From JBDIBA01 sp039812705 (lineage in GTDB: Bacteria; Actinomycetota; Acidimicrobiia; Acidimicrobiales; JBBSGY01): a DNA stretch of 21,269 bases. Shown here piece by piece: positions 7,603 to 15,532 of this stretch. Each line of letters begins with the position of its first letter. The stretch's first letter is position 1. The notes beneath the pieces are model-generated. The model made no database searches, had not been told where the DNA came from, and was given only the letters and a program-made list of their open reading frames with translations. The stretch lies in the NCBI GenBank assembly GCA_039812705.1, contig JBDIBA010000033.1:1-21269 (forward strand). The letters run 5' to 3'. The position numbers and the translations under genes were made by a program.

Positions 7603-8069
7603 CCAAACATCACGACGATGACGAGCCTGTAAGCGGGGGACTGCGAAGCCTTGAACAGGCGGAGTGCTTGGAGCGCCTAGAGGGCTCCACTTTCGGTCGC
7701 CTCGGAGTTGTGGTTGACAACTATCCAATGATCTTTCCCGTCAACTACGTGTTGGACGGCAACCTTGTTACGTTCCGCACCAACGTCGGCGAGAAGTTCA
7801 ATGCTGCGCGCTACTCGAACGTCACGTTTGAGGTTGACGATGTTGATTCGATTCGTCGTGCCGGTTGGAGCGTGATGGTGCTTGGCGCTTGTCGTGTCGT
7901 CGACATGTCAGACCCCGAAGAAGCAAGCAGAATGCAGGCATTGGGTGTCACGCCGTTGGCTTCAGAAGACAAGACGACTTGGGTGCAGATTGTTCCTGAC
8001 CGCATCTCTGGTCGCGAGATAGCTCCGACCGCCCAAACCGTGGGCTTTGATCCGCGCGGGTATTTGTAG
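7599..8069 (+). CDS. PNPOx-like FMN-binding protein
   Basis: A 156-residue protein of the pyridoxamine 5'-phosphate oxidase-like split-barrel family. It shows the usual order: LEQAECLERLEGSTFGRLGV, then PMIFPVNYVLDGNLVTFRT, then GEKFNAARYSNVTFEVDD, then GWSVMVLGACRVV, and a C-terminal VQIVPDRISGREI. Members of this subgroup bind flavin, F420 or heme; most are not true PNP oxidases, and I cannot choose a cofactor. ATG 7599 overlaps the stress-protein stop by 4 nt. The gene ends 21 nt from the convergent purU stop. Confidence 0.88.
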   Translation: MTKHHDDDEPVSGGLRSLEQAECLERLEGSTFGRLGVVVDNYPMIFPVNYVLDGNLVTFRTNVGEKFNAARYSNVTFEVDDVDSIRRAGWSVMVLGACRVVDMSDPEEASRMQALGVTPLASEDKTTWVQIVPDRISGREIAPTAQTVGFDPRGYL

Positions 8070-8074
8070 ACCTA

Positions 8075-8093
8075 TAGACGCGAAAGCGCGCTA
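8075..8093. terminator. Weak hairpin between convergent genes
   Basis: CGC (8079-8081) and GCG (8086-8088) pair around a GAAA tetraloop, with TAG (8075-8077) and CTA (8091-8093) extending the stem past an internal loop. It sits between the convergent PNPOx-like and purU stops and could act in both directions. There is no T-tract on either side, so intrinsic termination is doubtful. Confidence 0.25.
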
Positions 8094-8954
8094 GCGGAAT
8101 ACAACCGTGCGAAGCCCGCTAACAAAGACACGGTCTTCGAGGTGCCATCGGAGCCCTCTTGCAAGTACGGCTTTTTCGATGTCCTTGCCGGAGCGGCGAA
8201 GGCTTGCAACATTGTCCGAGTGCTCAATGCGAATGACGTCTTGTTCAATGATTGGGCCCTCATCAAGATCATCGGTCACATAGTGGCAAGTGGCGCCGAT
8301 CAACTTCACACCACGATCGTGGGCCTGGTGATATGGCCGCGATCCCTTGAAAGACGGTAGGAAGCTGTGGTGAATGTTGATCATTCGCCCCGCGTACTTC
8401 TCGCAAAGTTCGGCAGGGAAGATCTGCATGAACCGCGCAAGGACCACAACGTCCACGTTGTACTGCTGCAGCAACTGATCAACGGAATCAAATGCCTCGC
8501 TTCGATTTTCGGCAGTCATCGGTATGTGATGGAAATCAATGTTGTGCCAACCCGCGATGTCGTGCAGGTTGTTGTGGTTGGAAATCACGCAAACAACATC
8601 GCCTGCCAGTTCACCGCTGCGCGTTCTGCTCAACAGATCGTAAAGACAGTGCTCGTCCTTGCTGACCAAAAGTGCAATTCGTTTGCGATCAGCCTTTGAT
8701 GACATGGTCCAACGCATCTGAAAACGCTCGGCAATAGGCGTGAATTCGCCGCGCAACACTTCAATGTCGGCGCCGTTGGCAGGCATAGTCATTTCCACGC
8801 GCATGAAGAACGTGTCGGAATCCGTGTCGGAGAAATTGCCCGATTCCACAATCGAACAGCCGCGTTCGCTAACGAAGCCGGCGATCGCGGCAACAACGCC
8901 GACCGAGTCTGGGCAAGCAAGCGTGAGGATCGAGTGAGGCAGGGTGGTGATCAC
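8091..8954 (-). CDS. purU: Formyltetrahydrofolate deformylase
   Basis: Hydrolyses 10-formyltetrahydrofolate to formate and tetrahydrofolate, balancing one-carbon pools. It has an N-terminal ACT domain (ILTLACPDSVGVVAAIAGFV, NFSDTDSDTFFMRVEM) and a C-terminal formyl-transferase-like domain: KRIALLVSKDEHCLYDLL, VISNHNNL, FHHIPMT, VVLARFMQIF, then INIHHSFLPSFKGSRPYHQA with catalytic Asn and His, and TDDLDEGPIIEQD with catalytic Asp. Length (about 287) is normal. Neither GTG 8954 nor TTG 8960 has a clear Shine-Dalgarno; I prefer GTG. It is the last gene of the lemA-to-purU run, about 20 nt after msrA. Confidence 0.95.
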   Translation of the reverse strand: MITTLPHSILTLACPDSVGVVAAIAGFVSERGCSIVESGNFSDTDSDTFFMRVEMTMPANGADIEVLRGEFTPIAERFQMRWTMSSKADRKRIALLVSKDEHCLYDLLSRTRSGELAGDVVCVISNHNNLHDIAGWHNIDFHHIPMTAENRSEAFDSVDQLLQQYNVDVVVLARFMQIFPAELCEKYAGRMINIHHSFLPSFKGSRPYHQAHDRGVKLIGATCHYVTDDLDEGPIIEQDVIRIEHSDNVASLRRSGKDIEKAVLARGLRWHLEDRVFVSGLRTVVFR

Positions 8955-8977
8955 GGCCAAACACTAGGCAGCAAAGA

Positions 8978-9472
8978 CTAGGGGAGCACCCAATTTGGAC
9001 GGGAAAAGTGGCACGTGTAGCCCCGCGGGTAGCGCTCCAGATAGTCCTGGTGCTCTGGCTCGGCAATCCAAAAAGGCCCGGCGGGCTCAAGTCGTGTGAC
9101 AACCGGACCGGGCCAGCGGCCGGAGGCGTTCACGTCGACGATGGTCTGCTCTGCGACTTGGCGCTGTTCGTCGCTTGTGTAGAAGATCGCGGATCGATAA
9201 CTGGTGCCGACGTCATTGCCTTGGCGGTTCAAGGTGGTCGGGTCGTGAATCTGAAAGAACAGTTCCAGCAACTGTCGGTACGAAACAACAGCGGGTTCAA
9301 ACGTGACTTCAATGGCTTCTGCGTGCGTGCCATGGTGCTTGTAGGTGGCGTTGATGACGTCGCCGCCCGTGTAGCCCACGGTTGTTCCCGTTACCCCCTG
9401 TCGCTTGCGAATGAGGTCTTGCATGCCCCAAAAGCAGCCGCCCGCGAGGATTGCCTTTTCAAGGTTGGCCAT
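8978..9472 (-). CDS. msrA: Peptide-methionine (S)-S-oxide reductase
   Basis: Repairs oxidised methionine (S-sulfoxide) in proteins. The active-site GGCFWG is at residues 11-16, with catalytic Cys13. Other family motifs follow: VGYTGGDV, THAEAIEVTFEP, LLELFFQIHDPTTLNRQGND, GTSYRSAIFY, and the end LERYPRGYTCHFSRPNWV. The only other Cys is in YTCHF, so it would be the candidate recycling residue; the long Cys-containing tail of E. coli MsrA is absent. ATG 9472 is chosen over 9484 because AGAGG lies about 5 nt upstream and MANLEKAILAGG matches family starts. It begins 24 nt after the DUF5130-like gene stop. Confidence 0.96.
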   Translation of the reverse strand: MANLEKAILAGGCFWGMQDLIRKRQGVTGTTVGYTGGDVINATYKHHGTHAEAIEVTFEPAVVSYRQLLELFFQIHDPTTLNRQGNDVGTSYRSAIFYTSDEQRQVAEQTIVDVNASGRWPGPVVTRLEPAGPFWIAEPEHQDYLERYPRGYTCHFSRPNWVLP

Positions 9473-9496
9473 GTCGCCTCTCAAAGACGCGTCGAA

Positions 9497-9964
9497 CTAG
9501 TTCAACATGTCAGGTAGTTCTTCGCCCGACTCTTCACCGGGGCCCGCAATTTCAGCAGTCAATGCAATGCCCTTGGCTAGGCCGTTGGCGAACTCCTTGC
9601 CGCGAAAGCTGGGGACCATTGCTTCGATGACCTTGTCGCAGTCGGTGTCACTGACCCGATCTTTGGCGGTCTCGCTTGTGACGACTTCAACTTGTTTCTT
9701 GTCGGGGTCGACCAGAAAGAACACGCCTGGAACCGACTTGAAGTTGCGCGCCGTCAACATGTCAATTGCCTGTTGGCGAGGGTTGTCGGCCGAGCGTCCA
9801 ACGAAAACCATCATTTGAATGCCGCAGTGTTTCTCGGCGGAGTCGACCGCAGTCGCGATTGTTTCGCGGTCTTGTGCGGTCCACGGGTCAACTTGTTGAG
9901 ACTTGGAGACCTTTCCCGCCCCGCCCAGGACACGGGAAATTATTGAACCTTTACCAGCTGCCAC
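9497..9964 (-). CDS. DUF5130/TPM-like domain protein
   Basis: A 155-residue protein resembling actinobacterial DUF5130 (TPM-related) proteins: DPWTAQDRETIATAVDSAEK, then IQMMVFVGR, SVPGVFFLVDPDKKQVEVVT, and a C-terminal helix FANGLAKGIALTAEI. Function is unknown; a fold related to TPM domains fits its neighbour. GTG 9964 is supported by GGAGGAGG about 5 nt upstream, itself encoded by Gly codons near the end of the TPM gene, with which it overlaps by 14 nt. A longer frame reaching 10288 is an antiparallel-codon shadow of the Gly-rich region and is rejected. No signal peptide or membrane segment is evident. The family name is from memory of its pattern. Confidence 0.75.
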   Translation of the reverse strand: MAAGKGSIISRVLGGAGKVSKSQQVDPWTAQDRETIATAVDSAEKHCGIQMMVFVGRSADNPRQQAIDMLTARNFKSVPGVFFLVDPDKKQVEVVTSETAKDRVSDTDCDKVIEAMVPSFRGKEFANGLAKGIALTAEIAGPGEESGEELPDMLN

Positions 9965-10787
9965 TGGAACCTCCTCCACCAAAGGAACCGCCGCCGCCTC
10001 CACCGAAGCCGCCGCCTCCGAGACCACCGCCGCCAAAACCACCGCCACCGAGGCCGCCCATGCCGCCCCAATAGGCCCATCCGCCACTGCCAAAGCCGTT
10101 GCGTCGACGGCGTCCTGCGCCGAACGCGCCAAGGACGATTGGCGCAAGGATGAAGACCCACGGCAGCCACCAGAAGCGATTGTTCTTTTCGTCGCCACCG
10201 CCGGTGCGCTGCAGCGGCACGGGTGCTTCAACATTTGTGTCGCCAAGGGATGCGCGAATGGCGCGCTCGCCCGATACGACAGCTTCACCTGGGTTGCCTT
10301 GCTTGAGGCGAGGGAAGACTTGGGTTTCCAGAATGTCGCGAGCCTTTACGTCGGTTAGGTCTCCTTGGACCCCGTAGCCGACTTCGATGCGGCCCTTGCG
10401 GTCATCCATGGCCAAAACCATCAAAATGCCGTTGTCTTTGTCCTTGTTGCCAATTCCCCATTCATTGCCGACGTCAACGGCGTAGTCCTCAATGCTTTGG
10501 GGCTCTGTTGTCTTGACCGTGAGGACGGCCACTTGGTTTGTCGTGCGGGTTTGATAGTCCGCCAGCTCGTTATTGACCTGTTGTTCGACGTCATCAGGAA
10601 CGACATTTGCGTCGTCAACCAGATGGTTCGAAAACTTTGGAACGTTCTTTGCGGCAGCAGCGGGGGAGCCTGAGGCAGCGCCTCCCACGACGATTGCCAA
10701 TACGACAAACAACGCGAACGCCAACCGTCCCGTGCCTTGTTGAAGCATGGGAGCGGTCGAGCCGTTCGCGTTGTTCAGTTCAGTCAC
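9951..10787 (-). CDS. TPM-domain membrane protein with Gly-rich tail
   Basis: A 278-residue exported, membrane-anchored protein. An N-terminal signal/anchor (LAFALFVVLAIVVGG) precedes the TPM (YgcG-like) domain, roughly residues 50-185: HLVDDANVVPDDVEQQVNNE, QVAVLTVKTTEP, VGNEWGIGNKDKDNGILMVL, RIEVGYGVQGDLTDVKA. A second hydrophobic segment, WWLPWVFILAPIVLGAFGAG, follows, then a basic RRRR stop-transfer and a tail of Gly repeats ending SSGSW, typical of the family. The role is not settled: membrane-associated quality control or phosphatase-like activity have been proposed for TPM proteins. GTG 10787 starts 4 nt after the lemA stop. LemA and TPM proteins are often encoded together, supporting the assignment. 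Confidence 0.92.
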   Translation of the reverse strand: MTELNNANGSTAPMLQQGTGRLAFALFVVLAIVVGGAASGSPAAAAKNVPKFSNHLVDDANVVPDDVEQQVNNELADYQTRTTNQVAVLTVKTTEPQSIEDYAVDVGNEWGIGNKDKDNGILMVLAMDDRKGRIEVGYGVQGDLTDVKARDILETQVFPRLKQGNPGEAVVSGERAIRASLGDTNVEAPVPLQRTGGGDEKNNRFWWLPWVFILAPIVLGAFGAGRRRRNGFGSGGWAYWGGMGGLGGGGFGGGGLGGGGFGGGGGGSFGGGGSSGSW

Positions 10788-10791
10788 CTAA

Positions 10792-11520
10792 TCAGCCGAC
10801 GGTGCTAGTGGTTGGCTGCGCTGCGGTTGTAGCTGTTGGTGCAGCAGTCGTCGACGGTGCAGGTGCAGCAGTTGTTGCGGCTCCCGCTGCGGCAGATGTC
10901 GTTGGCGAAACTGGGTTTACACCAAGGTCTGCGTTCGGAACGGTGCGAGCCTCGGGTGTGGCCTCAACAAGCTTGGCCGGGTCAAAGTTGAAGATGCCCG
11001 CTGCAATGTTTGTCGGGAACTTCTCAATCTTGGTGTTGTACTCGGTTGCCTTCTCGTTGTAGATGCGACGCTCTTGGCTGATGCGGTTCTCGGTGCCTTC
11101 AAGCTGTGTCATCAGGTCGCGGATGTTCTGGTTGCTTTGCAGTTGTGGGTATTGCTCCACAATCACAAGCAAACGGCTGAGCGCGCCGCTCATCTGATTT
11201 GACGCTTCGATCTTTTCGTTGTTGTCCTGTGCGCCTGCATAGCGAGTGCGAGCGTCGGCAATCTCGCCGAACACTTGTTGCTCTTGGCCGAGGGCAGCCT
11301 TTACGGCGTTGACAAGGTTGGGGATGAGGTCGTTGCGGCGCTGCAGTTGAACGTCGACGTTCGCGAACTGCTGGCGAACTTCATTTCGCTTGGTGACAAG
11401 ACCGTTGTATGACCCGATGACTGGGATGGCAATCAGCAAGAGGATTGCTGCAATCACGGCAAGGGGTATCAGCCAGCCTGGACGTCTTGACCTTGCGGGG
11501 GCGGTTGTTGTTTGGCTCAC
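10792..11520 (-). CDS. LemA family membrane protein
   Basis: A 242-residue protein with one N-terminal membrane segment (WLIPLAVIAAILLLIAIPVI) followed directly by the LemA core: YNGLVTKRNEVRQQFANVDV, QLQRRNDLIPNLVNAVKAAL, QEQQVFGEIADARTRY, ASNQMSGALSRLLVIVEQYP, then LEGTENRISQERRIYNE and FPTNIAAGIFNF. Function is unknown; it forms a coiled, membrane-anchored helical bundle. GTG 11520 is chosen because GGAGGA lies about 7 nt upstream. The last roughly 40 residues are an Ala/Thr/Pro-rich tail, longer than in typical LemA proteins and probably disordered. It is first in an apparent five-gene minus-strand run. Confidence 0.94.
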   Translation of the reverse strand: MSQTTTAPARSRRPGWLIPLAVIAAILLLIAIPVIGSYNGLVTKRNEVRQQFANVDVQLQRRNDLIPNLVNAVKAALGQEQQVFGEIADARTRYAGAQDNNEKIEASNQMSGALSRLLVIVEQYPQLQSNQNIRDLMTQLEGTENRISQERRIYNEKATEYNTKIEKFPTNIAAGIFNFDPAKLVEATPEARTVPNADLGVNPVSPTTSAAAGAATTAAPAPSTTAAPTATTAAQPTTSTVG

Positions 11521-11681
11521 TCGGGATCCTCCAGTTCGGATGTCGCCCACATCTTTACAGGTGTGTGGAGATTGTTTGAGGTCTTGTGAAAGTCCTGCTC
11601 AACCTCGGACCATGGAGTGCCGATATATCGCCAAGAGGCCACTATGCAAGTGACTCGCCTCAACCAAGGAGGGCTGGTGTA
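11521..11681. promoter_or_regulatory. Divergent region between lemA and lyase-like gene
   Basis: These 161 bases must drive the lemA run (minus) and the lyase-like gene (plus). AAGGAGG (about 11666-11672) is a strong ribosome binding site for ATG 11682. GGAGGA serves lemA on the other strand. A perfect 10-bp palindrome, CGATATATCG, lies near 11623-11632 and might be an operator. No convincing -35/-10 pair was identified. Confidence 0.4.
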
Positions 11682-12807
11682 ATGCGCGCGAGACTTTCCA
11701 TGAGCCGCCCCAGATGCTGGTAGCTGCCACTTCGATTGTTCTGGTTCTTGCCATTACGTCAGCGGGCGTAGCTGCAAGTTCCGCCAATTCTTCGAAGCGG
11801 GACAAAAGCCGATCCGCTCTGAGCAGCAGATCTGTGGGTTCGAGCAGCACTGCAACCACAGCTCGAGACTCAATAGTCGGTGCGACCGCAAACGATTCAA
11901 CAGCGACTTCTAGAGGCGCCGACTCGGCAGCCGGCACGGCACAGGGCTCGGCGGACCGTGGTTCTGTGTCGCCCTCTGGAAATACTTCGGTTGTGGTCAC
12001 GGGCCCCAAGCGAACTCTGCCAACTGCTGCAACGCCCGACGGTGGCTCCTCGGTCGTTTCCGCCCCTCGCACGACGGTGCACCTGTGCCCAAGTCAAGGC
12101 CGCTGCCCACCTGGGTGGCAGACTTTGAGACAGGCAGCCTTAGTCAGTGGCAGAACAACCAGTCCTGCCCAGATGGCGTACAGGTGGTCACCAATCCTGT
12201 CCGTGGGGGCAAATACGCAGCCAAGTTGACCGTGTCAGACTCGTCCACGAAGTCGAATTGCCCAAAGGTTCCGACCGATAACCCTCGTGCGCAACTGGTG
12301 TCCGATCCATTGTTTCGCGAGGGCGACGAGTTCTACGTTGGCTTTTCCACACTCTTCCCAAACGGCTTTCCGGTGATCACTGATTGGTTTCAGGTGGCTG
12401 AGCTTTACGGTGAACCGTGGGGAGGGTCGCCCACCATGGGAATCGATGTCAAGGGAAAGCGAATGGTTCTTGCGCGCGACCAGGCATACGGCTGGGATGA
12501 CGCTTGGACGGCCCCCGTTGACATTCAGACGAACGCTTGGATTGACATTGTGATGCGCGTCAAGTTCTCAACGAACCCATCGGTTGGTTTCGTTGAGATT
12601 TGGTACAACGGGCAACCACAGACCATGAAGAACGGGTCCAAACGCATTTATTACGAAACGCTTCGCACTGGTGTCAACTGGAATGGACGTTCGCCGAACC
12701 GCGTTTTCATGAATCAATACCGTTCCTCAAACACACCACTTGGAACGGTCACGATCTACCACGACGAAGTTCGGGTTGGGCGTTCCTACGAAGCCGTGGC
12801 GCCGTAG
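11682..12807 (+). pseudogene. Secreted polysaccharide-lyase-like protein, two frameshifts
   Basis: An exported protein read in three frames. From ATG 11682 (strong AAGGAGG) comes MRARLSMSRP, then a stop at 11721-11723. The frame one base back gives MLVAATSIVLVLAITSAGVA, the expected hydrophobic signal peptide core, and a Ser/Thr/Ala linker to about VVSAP near 12065. Another one-base step back gives PTWVADFETGSLSQWQ and a lyase-like domain: PLFREGDEFYVGFSTLFP, TDWFQVAELYGEPWGGSP, NAWIDIVMRVKFSTN, VEIWYNGQPQTM, ending YHDEVRVGRSYE. This matches the heparin-lyase-like jelly-roll family (Polysacc_lyase) in pattern. Adding one C to CCCC near 11708 and one near 12064 restores about 375 residues. 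Substrate unknown; the lesions could be decay or assembly errors. Confidence 0.8.
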
Positions 12808-12850
12808 TCGGATGTAGCTAGCGCACGGCAGCTAGACCTAGTCTCTGCGC

Positions 12851-13720
12851 GTGGAGTTCAACAACGACAGCCAGCTCGATTCCTCCCAAATTTCTGATCG
12901 CCGTGGAATCCCAGGCGGCCGCGTCGCCTTGGGTGGAGGGTCGCTCGGACTCGTCGGCATCATCATCACGCTTGCGTTGACGCTTACCGGAAACGGCGAT
13001 GTGCTCAACGAGCTGAACACGTTGCAGAATCAACAGATTGACGGCGTGTCTCAACCCGCAGGGGAGCTCTCGGAATGCAAGACGGGCGCAGATGCCAATG
13101 CCAAAGAGGACTGTCGCATTGTCGGTTACGTGAACTCCATCCAGACCTACTGGCAAGGCGCGTACCCCAGTTACACCAAGTCCAAGACAGTCTTCTTTAA
13201 CAACCCAACGCAGACCGGTTGCGGCGTTGCGACGTCAGACGTTGGGCCTTTCTATTGCCCCTCTGACCAACAGGTTTACATCGACCTCGGCTTCTACGAA
13301 GAACTGCATTCCAGGTTTGGCGCAACGGTTGGGCCATCGGCTCAGGCCTACGTGTTGGCTCACGAATACGGGCACCATGTTCAAGACCTGCAGGGCGTGT
13401 TCAGTCGCGTTGACAGCAACGACACCGGACCACAGGGCTCAGCCGTGCGCTCGGAGTTGCAGGCGGACTGTTATGCAGGAGTCTGGGCAAACAACGCTTC
13501 TAAGACCGGCTACTTGAAACCGCTAACACAAGCAGACGTAACAGATGCGCTCAACGCAGCTTCGGCGATCGGCGATGACCGCATTCAAAGTCAGGCGACT
13601 GGCCATGTAGATCGCGAAAGCTGGACTCACGGTTCGTCCGAGCAACGTGTTCGTTGGTTCCAGACCGGCTATCAGTCCGGAAACCCTGGTTCCTGCAACA
13701 CGTTTGCTGGCTCCGTTTGA
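12851..13720 (+). CDS. Neutral zinc metallopeptidase (YpfJ family)
   Basis: A 289-residue membrane-anchored metalloprotease-like protein. The N-terminal MEFNNDSQLDSSQISDRRG is followed by one membrane segment (LGLVGIIITLALTL), then the domain proper: YWQGAYPSYTKSKTVFFNN, an FYCPSDQQVYIDLGFYEEL motif, and the zinc site HEYGHHVQ with His171, Glu172 and His175. Further on, QADCYAGVWAN supplies the likely third metal ligand region, and the end has ATGHVDRESWTHGSSEQRV, all usual for the family. The physiological substrate is not known. GTG 12851 is used; no strong Shine-Dalgarno is seen. It is 43 nt after the lyase-like gene and 13 nt before trhO. Confidence 0.93.
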   Translation: MEFNNDSQLDSSQISDRRGIPGGRVALGGGSLGLVGIIITLALTLTGNGDVLNELNTLQNQQIDGVSQPAGELSECKTGADANAKEDCRIVGYVNSIQTYWQGAYPSYTKSKTVFFNNPTQTGCGVATSDVGPFYCPSDQQVYIDLGFYEELHSRFGATVGPSAQAYVLAHEYGHHVQDLQGVFSRVDSNDTGPQGSAVRSELQADCYAGVWANNASKTGYLKPLTQADVTDALNAASAIGDDRIQSQATGHVDRESWTHGSSEQRVRWFQTGYQSGNPGSCNTFAGSV

Positions 13721-13733
13721 GCAACGGCAGCGC

Positions 13734-14570
13734 ATGGAAAAGATAATTCTCTTCTACAAGTTCGTTCCGATCGATGACACCGAAACTGTCATGTTCTGGC
13801 AACGGGCTTTGTGCGAAAAGCTGCAACTAAAGGGCCGCGTTTTGATTTCCAAGCACGGAATCAACGCAACGCTTGGCGGCGAGCTTCAGAACCTGAAGTA
13901 CTACACGCGTGAAATGAAGGCTCATTCCAAGTTTTCATTTATTCATTGGAAGTGGAGTGACGGGGGAGCAGACCATTTCCCTCGTTTGTCCGTAAAGGTG
14001 CGCGACGAGATTGTTGCTTTTGATGCGGCAGACGAGTTGGAAGTAGATGAGCGAGGTGTTGTCGGCGGCGGCAAGCGTTTGAAGCCTGCGCAACTTCACA
14101 AGTTGCTTGCAGAAAAAGATGTTGTGTTTTACGACGGGCGCAACAAGTTCGAAGCCGACATCGGGCATTTCCGAGACGCGATCGTTCCCGATGTGGAGCA
14201 CTCGCGTGATTTCAAAGCCGACATCGAGTCCGGCGAGATCTCCAAATACAAAGATCGCCCGATTGTGACGTATTGCACGGGCGGTATTCGCTGCGAAATC
14301 TTGACGTCAATGATGCGCAAGCGCGGCTACGAAGAGGTGTACCAACTTGATGGAGGCATCGCGACCTACGGAGAGAAGTACCCAACCAGCGAGCTGTGGG
14401 AGGGCAAGCTTTACGTCTTCGATGACCGCATGAGCATGGCGTTTTCAGACAACCCCGACATTGCCAAGTGCTACTCGTGCGGGAAACCAACATCGCGCCA
14501 AGTCAACAGCATTGGTGTGCATCGCAAGCTCTATGTATGTTGCGAAAGTTGCCCTATTCCTGAAGATTGA
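13734..14570 (+). CDS. trhO: tRNA uridine(34) hydroxylase (rhodanese-like)
   Basis: TrhO (YceA) makes 5-hydroxyuridine at the wobble position of certain tRNAs, using molecular oxygen. The N-terminal acylphosphatase-like part contains LFYKFVPIDDTETVM and GRVLISKHGINATLGG. The rhodanese part has FYDGRNKFEADIGHFRDAIV and the loop YCTGGIRCE with Cys181 as the conserved catalytic residue. A Cys cluster (CYSCGK, CCESC) ends the protein, usual for the family. At 278 residues it is of moderate size. ATG 13734 is chosen because MEKIILFYKF is the typical start; the frame upstream to 13647 overlaps the metallopeptidase. It begins 13 nt after that gene's stop. Confidence 0.93.
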   Translation: MEKIILFYKFVPIDDTETVMFWQRALCEKLQLKGRVLISKHGINATLGGELQNLKYYTREMKAHSKFSFIHWKWSDGGADHFPRLSVKVRDEIVAFDAADELEVDERGVVGGGKRLKPAQLHKLLAEKDVVFYDGRNKFEADIGHFRDAIVPDVEHSRDFKADIESGEISKYKDRPIVTYCTGGIRCEILTSMMRKRGYEEVYQLDGGIATYGEKYPTSELWEGKLYVFDDRMSMAFSDNPDIAKCYSCGKPTSRQVNSIGVHRKLYVCCESCPIPED

Positions 14571-14588
14571 TTGCGTGGTGTTGGACCA

Positions 14589-15467
14589 GTGAAGATTGTG
14601 AGCTGGAACATTTACAACGGTGGCCAGAATGGCCCCGAAGGGTCCGATAGAGTGTTTCCGAGGCGTGAGGCTGGTCGGCTCGACGACGTTATTCGCGTGC
14701 TGAGAAGCTCGAAAGCAGATGTCATTTTCCTGCAAGAGGCCAACCACTTCGAAGCCGATAACCATGCGCGCTTGAGAGAGTTTGAACGCAAGTTGGGCAT
14801 GAAGGGTGCCTTGTCGTTATCTCGTCACGGCAAGTTCAATGTTGCTGCGTTCTACTCAAAGGCGGCAATGGTCACGGAGCTCCAGCGATTTTCTGGCGAC
14901 CATATCCATGCGGGCCTGGACATGACGTTTGCGGTCGGCGACGGCCAGCGGCTGCACCTTATCGCGTGGCACTTGTTGCCATCCGATCGCGATTCCCGTC
15001 TTGGTGCAGTCAGGAGTTTGGCGCCGCTTATCGAGTCTCGAACTCCGGTGGTTGTAATTGGAGATTTCAATTCGCTTGGCTCGGAGGCAGTGGGCACCGA
15101 CATGAGCGGGTTGACACGTGCCCAGCAGAAACGGTTTCTTGACGAGAAAGGTGAAGTCGATACAACGGTCATTGATGCAATGAAGATGATGGGGTTTAGC
15201 GACCTGCATGAGCGATTTGTCGGGCGAGTCAGTGCTCCGCCGTTTCACACAGTGCCCACCCGGCTGGACAAAGGTGAGCCAAACGAGTTTGCGCCGATGC
15301 GCCTTGATTACGCCTTTGCAAACACCGCGGCTGCTGACTTGTTGAAGTCTGCCGATGTCGACCGGACCGACAACGCGAGTCGCGCGTCAGACCATTATCC
15401 AATCAGCATCTCGCTTGACATTGGTTTGGAGCAGGCCGCCCGTCCTGCCTTTGGATTGTTTTACTGA
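14589..15467 (+). CDS. Endonuclease/exonuclease/phosphatase (EEP) family hydrolase
   Basis: A 292-residue metal-dependent phosphoesterase of the EEP fold. Motifs in order: KIVSWNIYNGG with the metal-binding Asn, VIFLQEANHFE with the catalytic Glu, LIAWHLLP followed by RLGAVRSLAPL, VVVIGDFNSLG with Asp and Asn, MRLDYAFAN, and ASDHYPISISL with the terminal Asp-His pair. All catalytic positions are present. The substrate (DNA, phospholipid or small phosphoester) cannot be told. GTG 14589 begins directly at the core; a TTG at 14571 is an alternative, and neither has a clear Shine-Dalgarno. No signal peptide is seen, so a cytosolic role is likely. It lies 18 nt after trhO and 65 nt before the glycosidase. 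Confidence 0.9.
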   Translation: MKIVSWNIYNGGQNGPEGSDRVFPRREAGRLDDVIRVLRSSKADVIFLQEANHFEADNHARLREFERKLGMKGALSLSRHGKFNVAAFYSKAAMVTELQRFSGDHIHAGLDMTFAVGDGQRLHLIAWHLLPSDRDSRLGAVRSLAPLIESRTPVVVIGDFNSLGSEAVGTDMSGLTRAQQKRFLDEKGEVDTTVIDAMKMMGFSDLHERFVGRVSAPPFHTVPTRLDKGEPNEFAPMRLDYAFANTAAADLLKSADVDRTDNASRASDHYPISISLDIGLEQAARPAFGLFY

Positions 15468-15532
15468 GCACTTCAGCCGCCTGCTCGTTGGCCGAGTTGG
15501 AGCGCGCTGAATGAGGTGATTAGCTGCCCGAC

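Noticed and set aside
9951..10110. DNA tandem repeat in the TPM gene tail
   Set aside because: The repeats are poly-Gly codons typical of the protein family rather than a separate DNA repeat element.
9965..10288. N-terminal extension of the DUF5130-like gene
   Set aside because: It overlaps the Gly-rich part of the TPM gene in another frame; its Ala/Val-rich sequence is a by-product of GGN codons.
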